Shown here: in pieces, positions 26,012-35,514 of the stretch
How positions within the stretch are numbered: position 1 is the first letter of the stretch
Layout of the letters: each line of letters opens with the position of its first letter
From: Obesumbacterium proteus
Lineage (GTDB): Bacteria; Pseudomonadota; Gammaproteobacteria; Enterobacterales; Enterobacteriaceae
Assembly (NCBI RefSeq): GCF_001586165.1
Contig: NZ_CP014608.1
Location: forward strand, 992,001 to 1,056,000
Length of the DNA stretch: 64,000 bases
Direction of reading: 5' to 3'
Made by a program: the position numbers and the translations under genes
Notes under the pieces: generated by a model
The model's input: the letters and a program-made list of their open reading frames with translations, nothing else
Database searches by the model: none
What the model was told of the DNA's origin: nothing

Positions 26012-28582
26012 CTAGAACAGTTCGTGGCTTTCGCCACCGCTGTCGGTCACCGTGGTGCCTGCTTCATGTACCGAGTACTCCGTTGGCTGAGTGCCATCGA
26101 TAAAGTATTCAGACTTGCTGCCAGCGCCTCCGCCTGAGAGTTTGCCGGTGTATTTGTCGATAGTGACGCTAACAATACCCGGAGGTGGTGCCATTTTCTG
26201 CTCAGGAACGCCTTCTAATGCGGCTTTCATAAAGTCATCCCACGCTGGCTGGGCGCTTTTCGCACCGCCTTCGCCGCCGGAGATTTGATCTTTAATTGCG
26301 CCAGACGCGGTGGTTCGGCCTAAATCGCGACGATGATCGTCAAAACCAATCCAAACGCTGGTCACGATATCTGGGCCATAGCCAGAGAACCACGCATCTT
26401 TTGAACTGTTGGTCGTACCGGTTTTACCACCGATATCATGACGTTTCAGATCACGCCCTGCACGCCAGCCGGTACCCATCCAGCCGCCACCGGGCTCACC
26501 CCAGATATTGCTGTTGAGTGCGTCATGCATCAGGAACGCCAGCGGCGTGTTGATCACATGCGGTGCGTATTGTTGATCCGAATCCTGACTCATCTGCGCT
26601 GGTGTAACTTGCTCAAGCTGAGGCATCGGCACCGCCGCGTTAGCGTTGCTATCCTGAGAGACGGCGACGTTTTCGACGCTGTCATCGGTAAGCGCAACGG
26701 CTTTTGGCGTTTGCCCATAAATCACTGGCAAATTACAGCTTTCGCAAACAACCTTCGGTTTAGCTTCGAAGACCACTTTATCTTCACCGTCGATAATTTT
26801 GGTGATGAAGTAAGGGTCAATTAAGTAACCGCCGTTAGCAAATACCGCATAGCCGCGAACCAGCTGCATTGGGGTAAACGACGCAGAACCTAACGCTAAG
26901 GATTCGGTATGCACGATATTTTGCGCAGGGAAGCCGAAGCGCTGCAGATATTCCGCTGCATAATCTACTCCCATCGCACGCATCGCACGCACCATCACCA
27001 CGTTCTTCGATTCACCTAAGCCCTGACGCAGGCGAATTGGGCCTGCATACGTTGGCGGTGAGTTCTTAGGACGCCAATCGGTGCCTGCACCCGCATCCCA
27101 GCGAGAGATCGGTAAGTCGTTCAGAATCGATGCCAGCGTTAAGCCTTTGTCCATCGCTGCCGTATACAAGAACGGCTTGATGTTAGAGCCCGCTTGGCGC
27201 AGAGCCTGAGTGACGCGGTTAAATTTACTTTGGTTGAAGTCAAAACCACCCACCAGTGCTTTAACGGCACCGTCTTGCGGGTTAAGGGAAACCAGCGCCG
27301 AGTTCACATCTGGAACCTGCGCCAACCACCATTTCTGCTCTTCATCCTGACGAACCCAAATTTGCTGGCCCGGCTGAATCACATCGTTGACGCGACGCGG
27401 CGTAGGGCCTTGAACGCGATCGGTTTTGAACGGACGCGCCCAGCGAACTGTCGCCATTGGTAGCGTGACATTATCGCCGTTGGCAAGCATGACGGTGGCT
27501 TCATCTGCGCTGGATTCAGTGACAACCGCAGGCAGCAATGGCCCATAGGTTGGCAATGTTTTGAGCGAGTTCATGATTTGCTCACGCGACCATGTTGGCT
27601 GACCCACTTTCCACAGCACATTAGACGGCCCACGGTAGCCGTGGCGCATGTCATAGGCGATAACGTTGTTACGTAACGCGCTTTGAGCGGCTAATTGCAG
27701 GCGCTTGGTGACGGTGGTGTAAACCTTATAGCCATCGGTATAGGCATTTTCACCGTACTGTTTCAGCATCTCCTGACGCACCATTTCAGACAGATAAGGT
27801 GCAGAGAAGTCGATTTCTGGCCCGTGGTAGCGCGCTTCTAACGGCTCGCTACGTGCTTGGTCATATTCAGCGCGAGTGATGTATTTCTCGTCCAACATGC
27901 GGCTCAGTACCACGTTACGGCGAGCTAAGGCACGGTCATGAGAATACAGCGGGTTAAAGGTTGACGGTGCTTTTGGCAGACCGGCAATCATGGCAATTTC
28001 GCTCAGCGTCAGCTGATCGACGGTTTTGCCAAAATAGACCTGTGCAGCAGCGCCAACGCCGTAGGCACGGTAACCCAGATAAATTTTATTGAGATACAGG
28101 TCGAGAATTTCATCTTTAGTCAGCAGTTGCTCAATGCGGATCGCAAGGAAGGCCTCTTTGATCTTACGCATCAGCGTGCGTTCTGGACTCAGGAAGAAGT
28201 TTCTCGCCAGCTGTTGGGTAATGGTACTCGCACCTTGCGAGGCATGACCTGTGAATAACGCCACGGAAGCGGCGCGGAAAATCCCCACCGGGTCAACACC
28301 GTGATGTTCGAAGAAGCGACTGTCCTCAGTCGCAATAAAGGCATTCACCATCTGCGGCGGAACTTGTTTCAGCGGCAGAGGTACACGGCGTTTTTCACCG
28401 TATTGCGCGATGAGATACCCATCGGCGCTATAGACTTGCATCGGTGTTTGCAGACGGACGTCTTTAAGCGTCGCGACATCGGGCAGCTGTGGCTCAACGT
28501 ATTTGTATAGACCAAATACTGTGGCCGCTCCCAGCAGAATGCAACAGACTGCAAGAATGATTAGATACTTTACGAACTTCAC
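26012..28582 (-). CDS. mrcA: Penicillin-binding protein 1A MrcA
   Basis: Bifunctional peptidoglycan synthase of the inner membrane. The 856 residues (E. coli 850) have an N-terminal signal anchor (YLIILAVCCILLGAATVFGLY), a transglycosylase domain with catalytic Glu in ATEDSRFFEHHGVD and GASTITQQLARN, an OB-like insert, and a transpeptidase with SxxK (GSNIKPF), SxN (SKNVVM) and KTG (GGKTGTTN). The start codon is GTG (GTGAAGTTC), as in E. coli. Confidence 0.97.
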   Translation of the reverse strand: MKFVKYLIILAVCCILLGAATVFGLYKYVEPQLPDVATLKDVRLQTPMQVYSADGYLIAQYGEKRRVPLPLKQVPPQMVNAFIATEDSRFFEHHGVDPVGIFRAASVALFTGHASQGASTITQQLARNFFLSPERTLMRKIKEAFLAIRIEQLLTKDEILDLYLNKIYLGYRAYGVGAAAQVYFGKTVDQLTLSEIAMIAGLPKAPSTFNPLYSHDRALARRNVVLSRMLDEKYITRAEYDQARSEPLEARYHGPEIDFSAPYLSEMVRQEMLKQYGENAYTDGYKVYTTVTKRLQLAAQSALRNNVIAYDMRHGYRGPSNVLWKVGQPTWSREQIMNSLKTLPTYGPLLPAVVTESSADEATVMLANGDNVTLPMATVRWARPFKTDRVQGPTPRRVNDVIQPGQQIWVRQDEEQKWWLAQVPDVNSALVSLNPQDGAVKALVGGFDFNQSKFNRVTQALRQAGSNIKPFLYTAAMDKGLTLASILNDLPISRWDAGAGTDWRPKNSPPTYAGPIRLRQGLGESKNVVMVRAMRAMGVDYAAEYLQRFGFPAQNIVHTESLALGSASFTPMQLVRGYAVFANGGYLIDPYFITKIIDGEDKVVFEAKPKVVCESCNLPVIYGQTPKAVALTDDSVENVAVSQDSNANAAVPMPQLEQVTPAQMSQDSDQQYAPHVINTPLAFLMHDALNSNIWGEPGGGWMGTGWRAGRDLKRHDIGGKTGTTNSSKDAWFSGYGPDIVTSVWIGFDDHRRDLGRTTASGAIKDQISGGEGGAKSAQPAWDDFMKAALEGVPEQKMAPPPGIVSVTIDKYTGKLSGGGAGSKSEYFIDGTQPTEYSVHEAGTTVTDSGGESHELF

Positions 28583-28702
28583 CTAGAATTTCCCATCACT
28601 TGTCAATTGGGCAGTTTATAAACAAACGCGCAGTAGTATAAAGGCAACCCAGCACGGAGGATACGTTCTTTTCTTTCATTGACGATACGGAGATCGCTGC
28701 AT

Positions 28703-29545
28703 ATGTTCGCACGGACTTGGCAGTTAGGGATAGATATTCAGCCTCGGACATTTTGTGCCGTGGCAGTCAGTTATCAGCGTAAAGGCTGGCAGCTCAGGCG
28801 TTGGTGGCAGTTTTCATCACACATAAATGTGGTCGAAAGTGGACGATTATGCCAATCGGAATGGCTGAATAATCGACTTTCTGACCTACGCCGCCAGCTT
28901 CCCGGTAGAACATCAGTACGTATCGGCCTATCGCCGGAAATCATTATGCAGCAAAGCATTTCAACGCCCGAGATGAGTTTGCCCATCAACCTACAGCGCA
29001 ACATTCTTGATTTAGCCGCCGAGCGAAGCCTTATGCTGCCTCGATCTGAGTTTGTCTGCGACTACACGCGTTTGCCCTCCCACCCGAAAGCATGGCTGAT
29101 GACCGCTGTGCGCCAGCAAGATATGCACGATTGGCAAACCCCATTGATTGCTGCCGGTCTGACACCGAACGTTGCGGATATCACCCCTTGCGCGCTACGG
29201 CGAGCGGCGGCTCTCAGCGGGCAGTCGCCAACGGCATTATTGCTGCATGTGGGGGAATATGTGCTGACGTGGACTGCGCCTTTCTCTCAGCCGCTGGCGT
29301 TTGGGTTTATCGCGCGCCAAAGCGGTGAGTCGATGCCTGAACTGATCGAACGAGCCGTTGCGCATGCAGGGCTTCAAGGGATCGACAGCCCAGAAGTACT
29401 CACTTGTGGAACTAACAACGCCTCAGGCTGGTCGCCATTTCGAGCGCTGACTTACCTACAACCGCCTTTGCCCTCGCAGCCGGAGATGTTTGCTTTGGCC
29501 GTCGGGTTGGCGTTGTGCGAGGAGAGAACTTCATGGAGCAGATAA
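28703..29545 (+). CDS. hofM: HofM, PilM-like protein of DNA uptake operon
   Basis: Predicted cytoplasmic actin-like PilM homologue of the hof operon, which in E. coli is needed to use DNA as a nutrient. The 280-residue product starts GIDIQP, and has the RIGLSPEIIMQQSISTPEM stretch and the C-terminal TYLQPPLPSQPEMFALAVGLAL shared with the family. Sequence conservation is low, so synteny between mrcA and aroK carries weight. I chose the ATG at 28703 with GGAG upstream over 28679. It is divergent from mrcA. Confidence 0.85.
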   Translation: MFARTWQLGIDIQPRTFCAVAVSYQRKGWQLRRWWQFSSHINVVESGRLCQSEWLNNRLSDLRRQLPGRTSVRIGLSPEIIMQQSISTPEMSLPINLQRNILDLAAERSLMLPRSEFVCDYTRLPSHPKAWLMTAVRQQDMHDWQTPLIAAGLTPNVADITPCALRRAAALSGQSPTALLLHVGEYVLTWTAPFSQPLAFGFIARQSGESMPELIERAVAHAGLQGIDSPEVLTCGTNNASGWSPFRALTYLQPPLPSQPEMFALAVGLALCEERTSWSR

Positions 29546-30063
29546 ACCTTTGCCCTTGGTTTTCGATTTTGCGCACTCAGCGGCTACGGCTTTGTATGCT
29601 GTGCTTCGCGGCTGTGGTGGCTATTTTGATATTGATAGCCATCTATTCCGCTTATCAAGTGCATCGCCAAGTTCAACGTTGGGAGGCTGCAACAGCCGTG
29701 TCGCAACGACAGAGCCAGCAGTTACAGCATCAGCAGGTTCAACTCGCCGCGTGGACGCTACAGGCAAAAAATCAGCTGCGCCAGAATCAACAATCTGAGC
29801 GCAACCGCGAAAACGATCGGCAGATCCTAGCCTTTATTTTAGCGCTACAACGCCGTATTCCGGCGCAGGTGTGGCTGACACGTCTTTCATGGCATGCAAA
29901 TCGCTTAGCCATTGAAGGGGTGACGTCAACACCGGCCGCCGTTTCAGCCTTTACACAACACCTGCATCAAAGCGCCGTTTTGCCCGAGCTGCAACTCATG
30001 AAAATGAGCGTGGCCGAATCAGGGCTACAAAAATTTTTGCTTGAAGGTGGTCAGCATGAATAG
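29533..30063 (+). CDS. hofN: HofN, PilN-like inner-membrane protein
   Basis: Bitopic inner-membrane PilN-like protein expected to bind HofM and HofO. The 176 residues from the ATG at 29533 have a short cytoplasmic tail (INLCPWF, the typical PilN NLxPW-type motif), a membrane helix (LCFAAVVAILILIAIYSAY), a Gln-rich coiled coil at about 55-105, and a small alpha/beta domain (IPAQVWLTRLSWHANRLAIEGVT). It overlaps hofM by 13 bases and hofO by 8. Confidence 0.88.
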   Translation: MEQINLCPWFSILRTQRLRLCMLCFAAVVAILILIAIYSAYQVHRQVQRWEAATAVSQRQSQQLQHQQVQLAAWTLQAKNQLRQNQQSERNRENDRQILAFILALQRRIPAQVWLTRLSWHANRLAIEGVTSTPAAVSAFTQHLHQSAVLPELQLMKMSVAESGLQKFLLEGGQHE

Positions 30064-30565
30064 CGCTACAGAGTATGTAATTGATTGGTTATGTGAGTTA
30101 AGCCAACAGCGTTTTTATGCGGTTGTCTGTGCCATCTTCCTGTCTTGCAGCGCGCTAGGTGGGTTTGGCGTGGTCGCGTTGTCTCAACGGGCTGAATCAT
30201 CTTCTTGGCAACGTCAGCAAGATGCACAAGCCGCGTGGGAGCGATTGAGTATTCATGTCTTAAGCCAGCAGGCCTCACTGTTGCAGCTTTCTATTAATGC
30301 CATATCGATAAAACCGTTAGCGGCGCAGTGTGCTGATTTGCCCGTTGGTGAACGTTTTTCTCAACAGATGGCGTGACAGAAAGAACCGAAAGTTCATGGC
30401 GAAAAGGGAGCCGGTTGGGGGATCAAAGGCTCGCTAAGCTTCTCTCAGCTTGTGCAGTTAGTGAATGAACTGGCTAGCTGTGCTCGGTTCATCACACGGC
30501 TAGAGCTTGAGTCGGAATCTGAAACGATCTCAGGACAGCTCTCACTCGCGGGAGAGGGAATATGA
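30056..30565 (+). pseudogene. hofO: hofO (PilO-like), interrupted by an in-frame TGA
   Basis: Should encode the PilO-like partner of HofN. The ATG at 30056 opens a frame with a membrane helix (FYAVVCAIFLSCSALGGFGVVAL) and a coiled-coil start, but codon 107 is TGA (30374-30376). The same frame then runs 62 further codons, including KGAGWGIKGSLSFSQLVQLV and LELESESETISGQLSL, to a TGA that overlaps the hofP ATG (ATGA). The intact downstream frame and preserved overlap argue for a recent single-base change, perhaps TGG to TGA. A TGA sequencing error or readthrough is possible. Confidence 0.82.
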
Positions 30566-30903
30566 AGAGTCATGGCTGGCAAGTTCCTGTGTTTGTATGC
30601 CTAGGCGTTATATCGGTTAGCTCCTCTCAGGCGGAAAGAGATCCTTTTCATCCTTTGATACCGCCATCAATATCCGTTGAGACTGACACTGGGCGGGTTT
30701 TGGGCGTGATTGGTGATGGCCGCTGTTGGCGAGTGTGGGTGGCTTCAACGAGCGGGGGCGCAATGGTTGCTGTGCCGTTGTTCTCGCCGCGTAGTGATGT
30801 GGAAGATGCATCGAAAAATAATGAGTTTTCGGTGTTCGAAAAACCGGCTGTTTATCCGTTTAGTTGTCCGGCGATAAGCGCTGAAAGGGAGTCCATGGAA
30901 TGA
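30562..30903 (+). CDS. hofP: HofP, PilP-like periplasmic protein
   Basis: Predicted periplasmic PilP-like component linking the inner-membrane hof complex to the secretin. The 113 residues begin with a signal-like segment (WQVPVFVCLGVISVSSSQA) followed by the PilP hallmark RDPFHPL, then a small beta domain (GRVLGVIGDGRCWRVWV). It overlaps hofO and hofQ by ATGA junctions. Confidence 0.85.
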   Translation: MKSHGWQVPVFVCLGVISVSSSQAERDPFHPLIPPSISVETDTGRVLGVIGDGRCWRVWVASTSGGAMVAVPLFSPRSDVEDASKNNEFSVFEKPAVYPFSCPAISAERESME

Positions 30904-32207
30904 AAAAGGTGAAAAAGGAATTTTGGTATGGTTGTTTGCTCTGGCTTAGCGCTTTTTCGGCACTCTCTGCGCCGTCGCGTGATAGCACCCCAATAACCCT
31001 TACCTTCTTTGACGCGCCTTTGGTTAACGTGCTGCAGGCGCTAGCGGATAATCGCCACCTTAATTTAATGGTGAGTGACGAGGTTAAAGGAAATACCTCA
31101 GTGAAATTGGTTGATGTACCGTGGCAGCGGGCATTACAAGCAATAGCACGTATGAATCAGTTATCGATTGAACAAACGGGCAATATTCTCTTTGTACAGA
31201 CAGCGGAGAGCGTTGATAGGCACCTGGAGTTGGTGCATAAAAAACAGCAGCAAGAGAAAGATCTGGAGAAAACGTCTGTTTCCATTGCGTTGCAGCAGGC
31301 GGATGTGGATGCCGTGGTCAAAAGCCTGACGCAACAAAAAAGTGGGTTGTTAAGCGCACAGGGCAGTATCAGCGCCGATCCGCGCACCAACACGATTTTG
31401 GTGCGGGACTTTCCCGAAAATACCCGAGCGGCTCAGGCTTGGATCGCAGAGCTCGATCAACCCGTTTCACAGGTGCAGTTAACCGCGCATATTGTGACCA
31501 TCAATCGTGAAAGCTTGAATGAGCTAGGGATTCGTTGGGGAACTACAGAGCCTGAAGATAGCGCGACGTCTGACTCAAGCGGCTTTCGGCTGAACCAATT
31601 CAACATGGGGTTGCCGGTGGAAGGGCGTGCATTTAACGCTGGTTTTCAAGTTGCGCGCATTGGTGGTCGCTTATTAGAGCTGGAGCTTTCGGCTCTGGAA
31701 AAAGAGGATAACGTGGAAATTATTGCCAGTCCTCACCTGATGGCGACAAATTTACAGACGGCAAGTATCAAACAAGGTACTGAAATTCCTTATGAGGTTT
31801 CTAGCGGTGCCAGTGGATCGACCTCGATAGAATTTAAAGAGGCGGTGTTGGGGATGGAGGTCACGCCTCGGGTGATGCGAAATGGAAAAATCACGCTGAT
31901 GTTACAGATCACGCAAAATATGCCGGGTAGGAGTATTAAGCAGGGTGATGGAGAAGCTTTGGCCATTGATAAGCAGGAGATCAAAACACAGGTCACCCTG
32001 AATGATGGCGAAACTGTTATCCTAGGCGGGATTTTTCAACGGCAAACTGTGCATGGAAAAACACAGGTGCCAAAATTGGGCGATGTTCCCTTACTTGGTG
32101 CGCTGTTTCGCGACTCAACGGAAGAGGCAAAACGGCGTGAACTGGTGATTTTTATCACGCCAAGATTGGTAAAAACGGAAATGCCCACTGCATTACTCAG
32201 GAATTAA
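30900..32207 (+). CDS. hofQ: HofQ secretin (outer-membrane DNA-uptake porin)
   Basis: Outer-membrane secretin of the PilQ family, proposed to import external DNA. The 435 residues (E. coli 412) start with a signal peptide (YGCLLWLSAFSALSA), then a STN/AMIN-type domain (ITLTFFDAPLVNVLQALADN), an N-domain (ISADPRTNTILVRDFPENTRAAQAWI) and the secretin core ending with TLNDGETVILGGIFQ and VPKLGDVPLLGALFRDSTEEAKRRELVIFITPRLV. It is the last gene of hofMNOPQ. Confidence 0.94.
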   Translation: MKKVKKEFWYGCLLWLSAFSALSAPSRDSTPITLTFFDAPLVNVLQALADNRHLNLMVSDEVKGNTSVKLVDVPWQRALQAIARMNQLSIEQTGNILFVQTAESVDRHLELVHKKQQQEKDLEKTSVSIALQQADVDAVVKSLTQQKSGLLSAQGSISADPRTNTILVRDFPENTRAAQAWIAELDQPVSQVQLTAHIVTINRESLNELGIRWGTTEPEDSATSDSSGFRLNQFNMGLPVEGRAFNAGFQVARIGGRLLELELSALEKEDNVEIIASPHLMATNLQTASIKQGTEIPYEVSSGASGSTSIEFKEAVLGMEVTPRVMRNGKITLMLQITQNMPGRSIKQGDGEALAIDKQEIKTQVTLNDGETVILGGIFQRQTVHGKTQVPKLGDVPLLGALFRDSTEEAKRRELVIFITPRLVKTEMPTALLRN

Positions 32208-32528
32208 GCATTCGATACTTTTTTGCTCAAAAGGTAGAAATTTTTATCACATGAATGGTTTCCGCGTTTGACGCTGCGCTTGATTTAGCTTACAAGGGTA
32301 GCGAATTAAGCACCGAGCTTTTCCGTACCCCGGCCAAAGCGTTATCGCCGTGAAGTAACCTTTGGCGTGCGCTGTGATTTATTCGGTTGCCAAACTACCT
32401 AGAGTGTTGAGATAATTTTTCGTCTGATCTCACACTATCGCTCATGAGGTTTCAGTTTAGGTCCCGTCGCTAATTTGATTGGCGGGGCGGGTTATCATTA
32501 ACGAATTGTCTTAGTAGTACCGAAAAAC
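32208..32528 (+). promoter_or_regulatory. hofQ-aroK gap with aroK leader
   Basis: 321 bases without a confirmed gene. The last 130 bases look like a structured aroK leader. A nine-codon frame MRFQFRSRR starts at 32442 and ends in TAA at 32471, overlapped by a CCCG-CGC/GCG-CGGG stem-loop (about 32461-32490). Whether the small frame is translated is unknown. Confidence 0.4.
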
Positions 32529-33047
32529 ATGGCAGAGAAACGCAATATCTTTCTGGTTGGGCCTATGGGTGCCGGCAAAAGTACTATTGGTCGTCAGTTA
32601 GCTCAGCAACTGAATATGGAGTTCTTCGATTCCGATCAAGAAATTGAGCGACGCACCGGCGCTGATGTTAGCTGGGTATTCGACGTGGAAGGTGAAGAAG
32701 GATTCCGCGATCGTGAAGAAAAAGTCATCAATGAACTGACTGAAAAACAAGGCATTGTTCTGGCAACTGGTGGTGGTTCCGTGAAATCTCGCGAGACTCG
32801 TAACCGCTTGTCAGCTCGCGGCGTGGTTGTTTATCTTGAAACCACTATCGAGAAGCAATTGGCTCGTACACAGCGTGATAAGAAACGTCCGTTGTTGCAG
32901 GTAGATACACCGCGTGAAGTGCTGGAAGAGTTGGCAAAAGAACGCAATCCACTGTACGAAGAAATTGCTGATGTGACCATCCGTACAGATGATCAAAGTG
33001 CTAAAGTTGTTGCTAACCAGATTATTCATATGCTGGAAAGTAACTAA
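32529..33047 (+). CDS. aroK: Shikimate kinase I AroK
   Basis: Phosphorylates shikimate at the 3-hydroxyl in chorismate synthesis. The 172 residues (E. coli 173) have the Walker A loop GPMGAGKST at 11-19, the shikimate-binding DSDQEIERRTG and FRDREE, GGGSVKS and the LID region RTQRDKKRPLL. aroB follows after a 165-base gap that contains an ERIC-like repeat. Confidence 0.97.
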   Translation: MAEKRNIFLVGPMGAGKSTIGRQLAQQLNMEFFDSDQEIERRTGADVSWVFDVEGEEGFRDREEKVINELTEKQGIVLATGGGSVKSRETRNRLSARGVVVYLETTIEKQLARTQRDKKRPLLQVDTPREVLEELAKERNPLYEEIADVTIRTDDQSAKVVANQIIHMLESN

Positions 33048-33172
33048 TAATACCCTTGTTACTTGGGTTATCGCGACGTTAGCTGTGTGCGTTCGCCGGA
33101 ATAACTTACTCATGTAGGTTGGTCGGGGTTCGTTCACGTGCTGGCTTTCAGTTATCCCAGCTAATTTGGCTA
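33048..33172. repeat. ERIC-like intergenic repeat between aroK and aroB
   Basis: The segment begins AATACCC, contains a CTTACTCATGTAGGTT core close to the ERIC CTTACTTATGTAAGCTC core, then CGGGGTTCGTTCACG, matching the ERIC CCCCAG/GTTCAC elements in rearranged order. It is in the transcribed gap of the aroKB operon, as ERIC/IRU elements usually are. Membership was judged by eye against a remembered consensus, so it may be a diverged or different repeat. Confidence 0.45.
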
Positions 33173-33212
33173 TACACTGAATTCTTAATCTGAAAAAGGT
33201 TCTGAGCACACC

Positions 33213-34298
33213 ATGGAAAGGATTACCGTCACTCTTGGGGAGCGTAGCTACCCGATAACGATAGCCTCTGGTTTGTTTGAGGAGCCTGCTTCATTTCTGC
33301 CTTTAAAGGCAGGCGATCAGGCTATGTTAGTGACCAATGAAACACTGGCGCCAATATATCTTGAACGTGTCAAACATGCGCTTGAGCAGACCGGTGTTCG
33401 GGTAGATCAGGTGATCTTGCCGGACGGCGAGCAATACAAAACGTTGTCTGTGATGGAGCAAGTCTTTACTGCATTGCTGCAAAAGCCCCACGGGCGTGAT
33501 ACCACGCTTATCGCTTTGGGCGGCGGTGTTATTGGCGATCTAACCGGTTTTGCGGCTGCGTGCTATCAGCGCGGAGTGCGTTTCATTCAGGTGCCAACAA
33601 CATTGTTGTCTCAGGTCGACTCTTCCGTTGGCGGGAAAACAGCCGTTAACCATCCACTGGGTAAGAACATGATCGGGGCCTTTTATCAGCCCGCGTCTGT
33701 CGTGGTGGATATCGACTGTTTGAAAACGCTGCCAGCGCGCGAACTTGCTTCAGGCTTAGCTGAGGTTATCAAGTACGGCATCATTCTTGATGGTGAATTC
33801 TTCGTATGGTTAGAAGAGCATCTGGATGAGCTATTGGCGCTTGATAATAAAGCTATGGCGTACTGCATTCGCCGCTGCTGTGAGCTTAAAGCTGAAGTCG
33901 TCGCCGCGGATGAGAAAGAGCAGGGTGTACGTGCACTGCTGAATCTTGGCCATACTTATGGCCATGCGATTGAAGCAGAAATGGGCTACGGTAATTGGTT
34001 ACACGGTGAAGCCGTTGCGGCGGGTATGATGATGGCCGCTGAAACTGCGCGTCGTCTGGGCCAATTCAGCGAGGCAGATGTCGCTCGTGTAAGAACGTTA
34101 ATTGCACGTGCTGGGCTACCAGTTACTGGGCCAAAAAGTATGACTCCAGAATCTTATTTACCACACATGATGCGTGATAAGAAGGTGCTGGCGGGTGAAC
34201 TGCGTCTGGTGCTGCCAACAGCGATTGGTCAGTCAGAAGTACGTTCAGGCGTAGCCCATGAGATTGTCTTGGCTGCGATTGCGGATTGCCGCGGTTGA
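33213..34298 (+). CDS. aroB: 3-dehydroquinate synthase AroB
   Basis: Second enzyme of the shikimate pathway, NAD- and metal-dependent cyclisation of DAHP to 3-dehydroquinate. The 361 residues (E. coli 362) show the NAD-binding GGGVIGDLTGFAAA, DGEQYKT, QVDSSVGGKTAVNHPLGKN, and metal ligands in GLAEVIKYG, LNLGHTYGHAIE and WLHGEAVAAG. Confidence 0.98.
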   Translation: MERITVTLGERSYPITIASGLFEEPASFLPLKAGDQAMLVTNETLAPIYLERVKHALEQTGVRVDQVILPDGEQYKTLSVMEQVFTALLQKPHGRDTTLIALGGGVIGDLTGFAAACYQRGVRFIQVPTTLLSQVDSSVGGKTAVNHPLGKNMIGAFYQPASVVVDIDCLKTLPARELASGLAEVIKYGIILDGEFFVWLEEHLDELLALDNKAMAYCIRRCCELKAEVVAADEKEQGVRALLNLGHTYGHAIEAEMGYGNWLHGEAVAAGMMMAAETARRLGQFSEADVARVRTLIARAGLPVTGPKSMTPESYLPHMMRDKKVLAGELRLVLPTAIGQSEVRSGVAHEIVLAAIADCRG

Positions 34299-34329
34299 TG
34301 ATGTTGTTGAATCATTGAATATTGAATTG

Positions 34330-34361
34330 ACCGGTGAGAATCAAAACGCCCCACCGGTTTT
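34330..34361 (+). terminator. Possible attenuating terminator between aroB and damX
   Basis: ACCGGTG and CACCGGT form a stem around a 15-base loop, followed by TTTTGCC. It lies 32 bases past the aroB stop and before the damX ribosome site, so it may only partly terminate. Confidence 0.5.
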
Positions 34362-34382
34362 GCCTCTGACTGGAGGGTGGAT

Positions 34383-35492
34383 ATGGAAGAAGAAGAGTTC
34401 AAACCTGATGAAGATCTAAAGCCTGATGCAAGCGATCGTCGCCCGACGCGCACACGCAAGGCTCGTCCTTCAGCACCGAAATTAGCGGTATCTCGTCAAC
34501 ATATGATGATGGGGATTGGTATTTTAGTGCTGTTGGTGTTGATCATCGGCATTGGTTCAGCGTTGAAATCGCCTTCGAAAGGTGAGGCAGGCCAGCAGGC
34601 TAGCAACGGTGGAACCAAAGATATCAGCCTGTCGGGATCTTCTTCCTTATCCAATAATACGGCGAGTAATACCACTGATGCCCACGATGGCAGCGGTGTG
34701 AACAACTCCGGTATGATTGATCATTCCGCTGACGCTGGAAACGCGCCAGCCGCGCAGCCACAAGACGTGTCTGTTCCGCCGATTTCCAATACGCCAACTC
34801 AGGCTGCACCTGTTCAAGGTGAGCAAGGGCAGCAGCGTATTGATCTGGCTGGCAACAACATGTCTGATGCGTTGACTCAACAGCAAGGGCAGGTTGACTC
34901 TGCGGTGCAGGGTATTGATGGTGGAGCTAATGCTTCAACATTGCCAACGGCTCCGGCTACCTTGGGATCGGGTGCTGCTGTTTCTAAGCCTGCTACCAAC
35001 AACGGAACTGCGCAAAATATCCGTCCGATCCAAACTAAGCCTGCGTCTACGGCAAACAGTAATGTCACCAAGCCGCACTCAGGCAAAACAACGGTTAGCA
35101 AAACGCCTACGCATACGGCAAACGCTGCTAAACCAACAAACACCAAGACGCCAGCAACGACGGCCACTAAACCTGCAACACACGCGGTCAGTTCTGCCGT
35201 TAGCGGTGCGAATGCGTCACTGAAAGGTGCGCCTTCTAACCACTACACGTTGCAGTTGAGCAGCGCATCGCGTTCAGATTCTTTGAACGCCTATGCGAAA
35301 AAACAGAATTTGGCTCATTATTGGGTTTATGAAACTACCCGTAACGGCAAGCCTTGGTACGTACTGGTGAGCGGAAGTTACTCAAGCTCGGCTGAAGCAA
35401 AACGGGCGGTGTCTACGCTGCCTGCTGATGTTCAGGCGAAGAACCCTTGGGTACGTCCGATGAGCCAAGTACAAAAAGACGTTAAAAAATAA
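34383..35492 (+). CDS. damX: SPOR-domain cell-division protein DamX
   Basis: Bitopic inner-membrane protein that goes to the septal ring by binding denuded peptidoglycan. The 369 residues (E. coli 428) have an acidic then basic N-terminal tail, one membrane helix (MMMGIGILVLLVLIIGIGSALK) near 40-60, a long low-complexity Thr/Ala/Pro periplasmic linker, and a C-terminal SPOR domain (HYTLQLSSASRSDSLNAYAK, WYVLVSGSYSSSAEAKRAV). The ATG at 34383 has GGAGG at 34372-34376; the in-frame GTG at 34377 is too close to it. Confidence 0.94.
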   Translation: MEEEEFKPDEDLKPDASDRRPTRTRKARPSAPKLAVSRQHMMMGIGILVLLVLIIGIGSALKSPSKGEAGQQASNGGTKDISLSGSSSLSNNTASNTTDAHDGSGVNNSGMIDHSADAGNAPAAQPQDVSVPPISNTPTQAAPVQGEQGQQRIDLAGNNMSDALTQQQGQVDSAVQGIDGGANASTLPTAPATLGSGAAVSKPATNNGTAQNIRPIQTKPASTANSNVTKPHSGKTTVSKTPTHTANAAKPTNTKTPATTATKPATHAVSSAVSGANASLKGAPSNHYTLQLSSASRSDSLNAYAKKQNLAHYWVYETTRNGKPWYVLVSGSYSSSAEAKRAVSTLPADVQAKNPWVRPMSQVQKDVKK

Positions 35493-35514
35493 ACAGTGGT
35501 ATACCTAAGTTATT

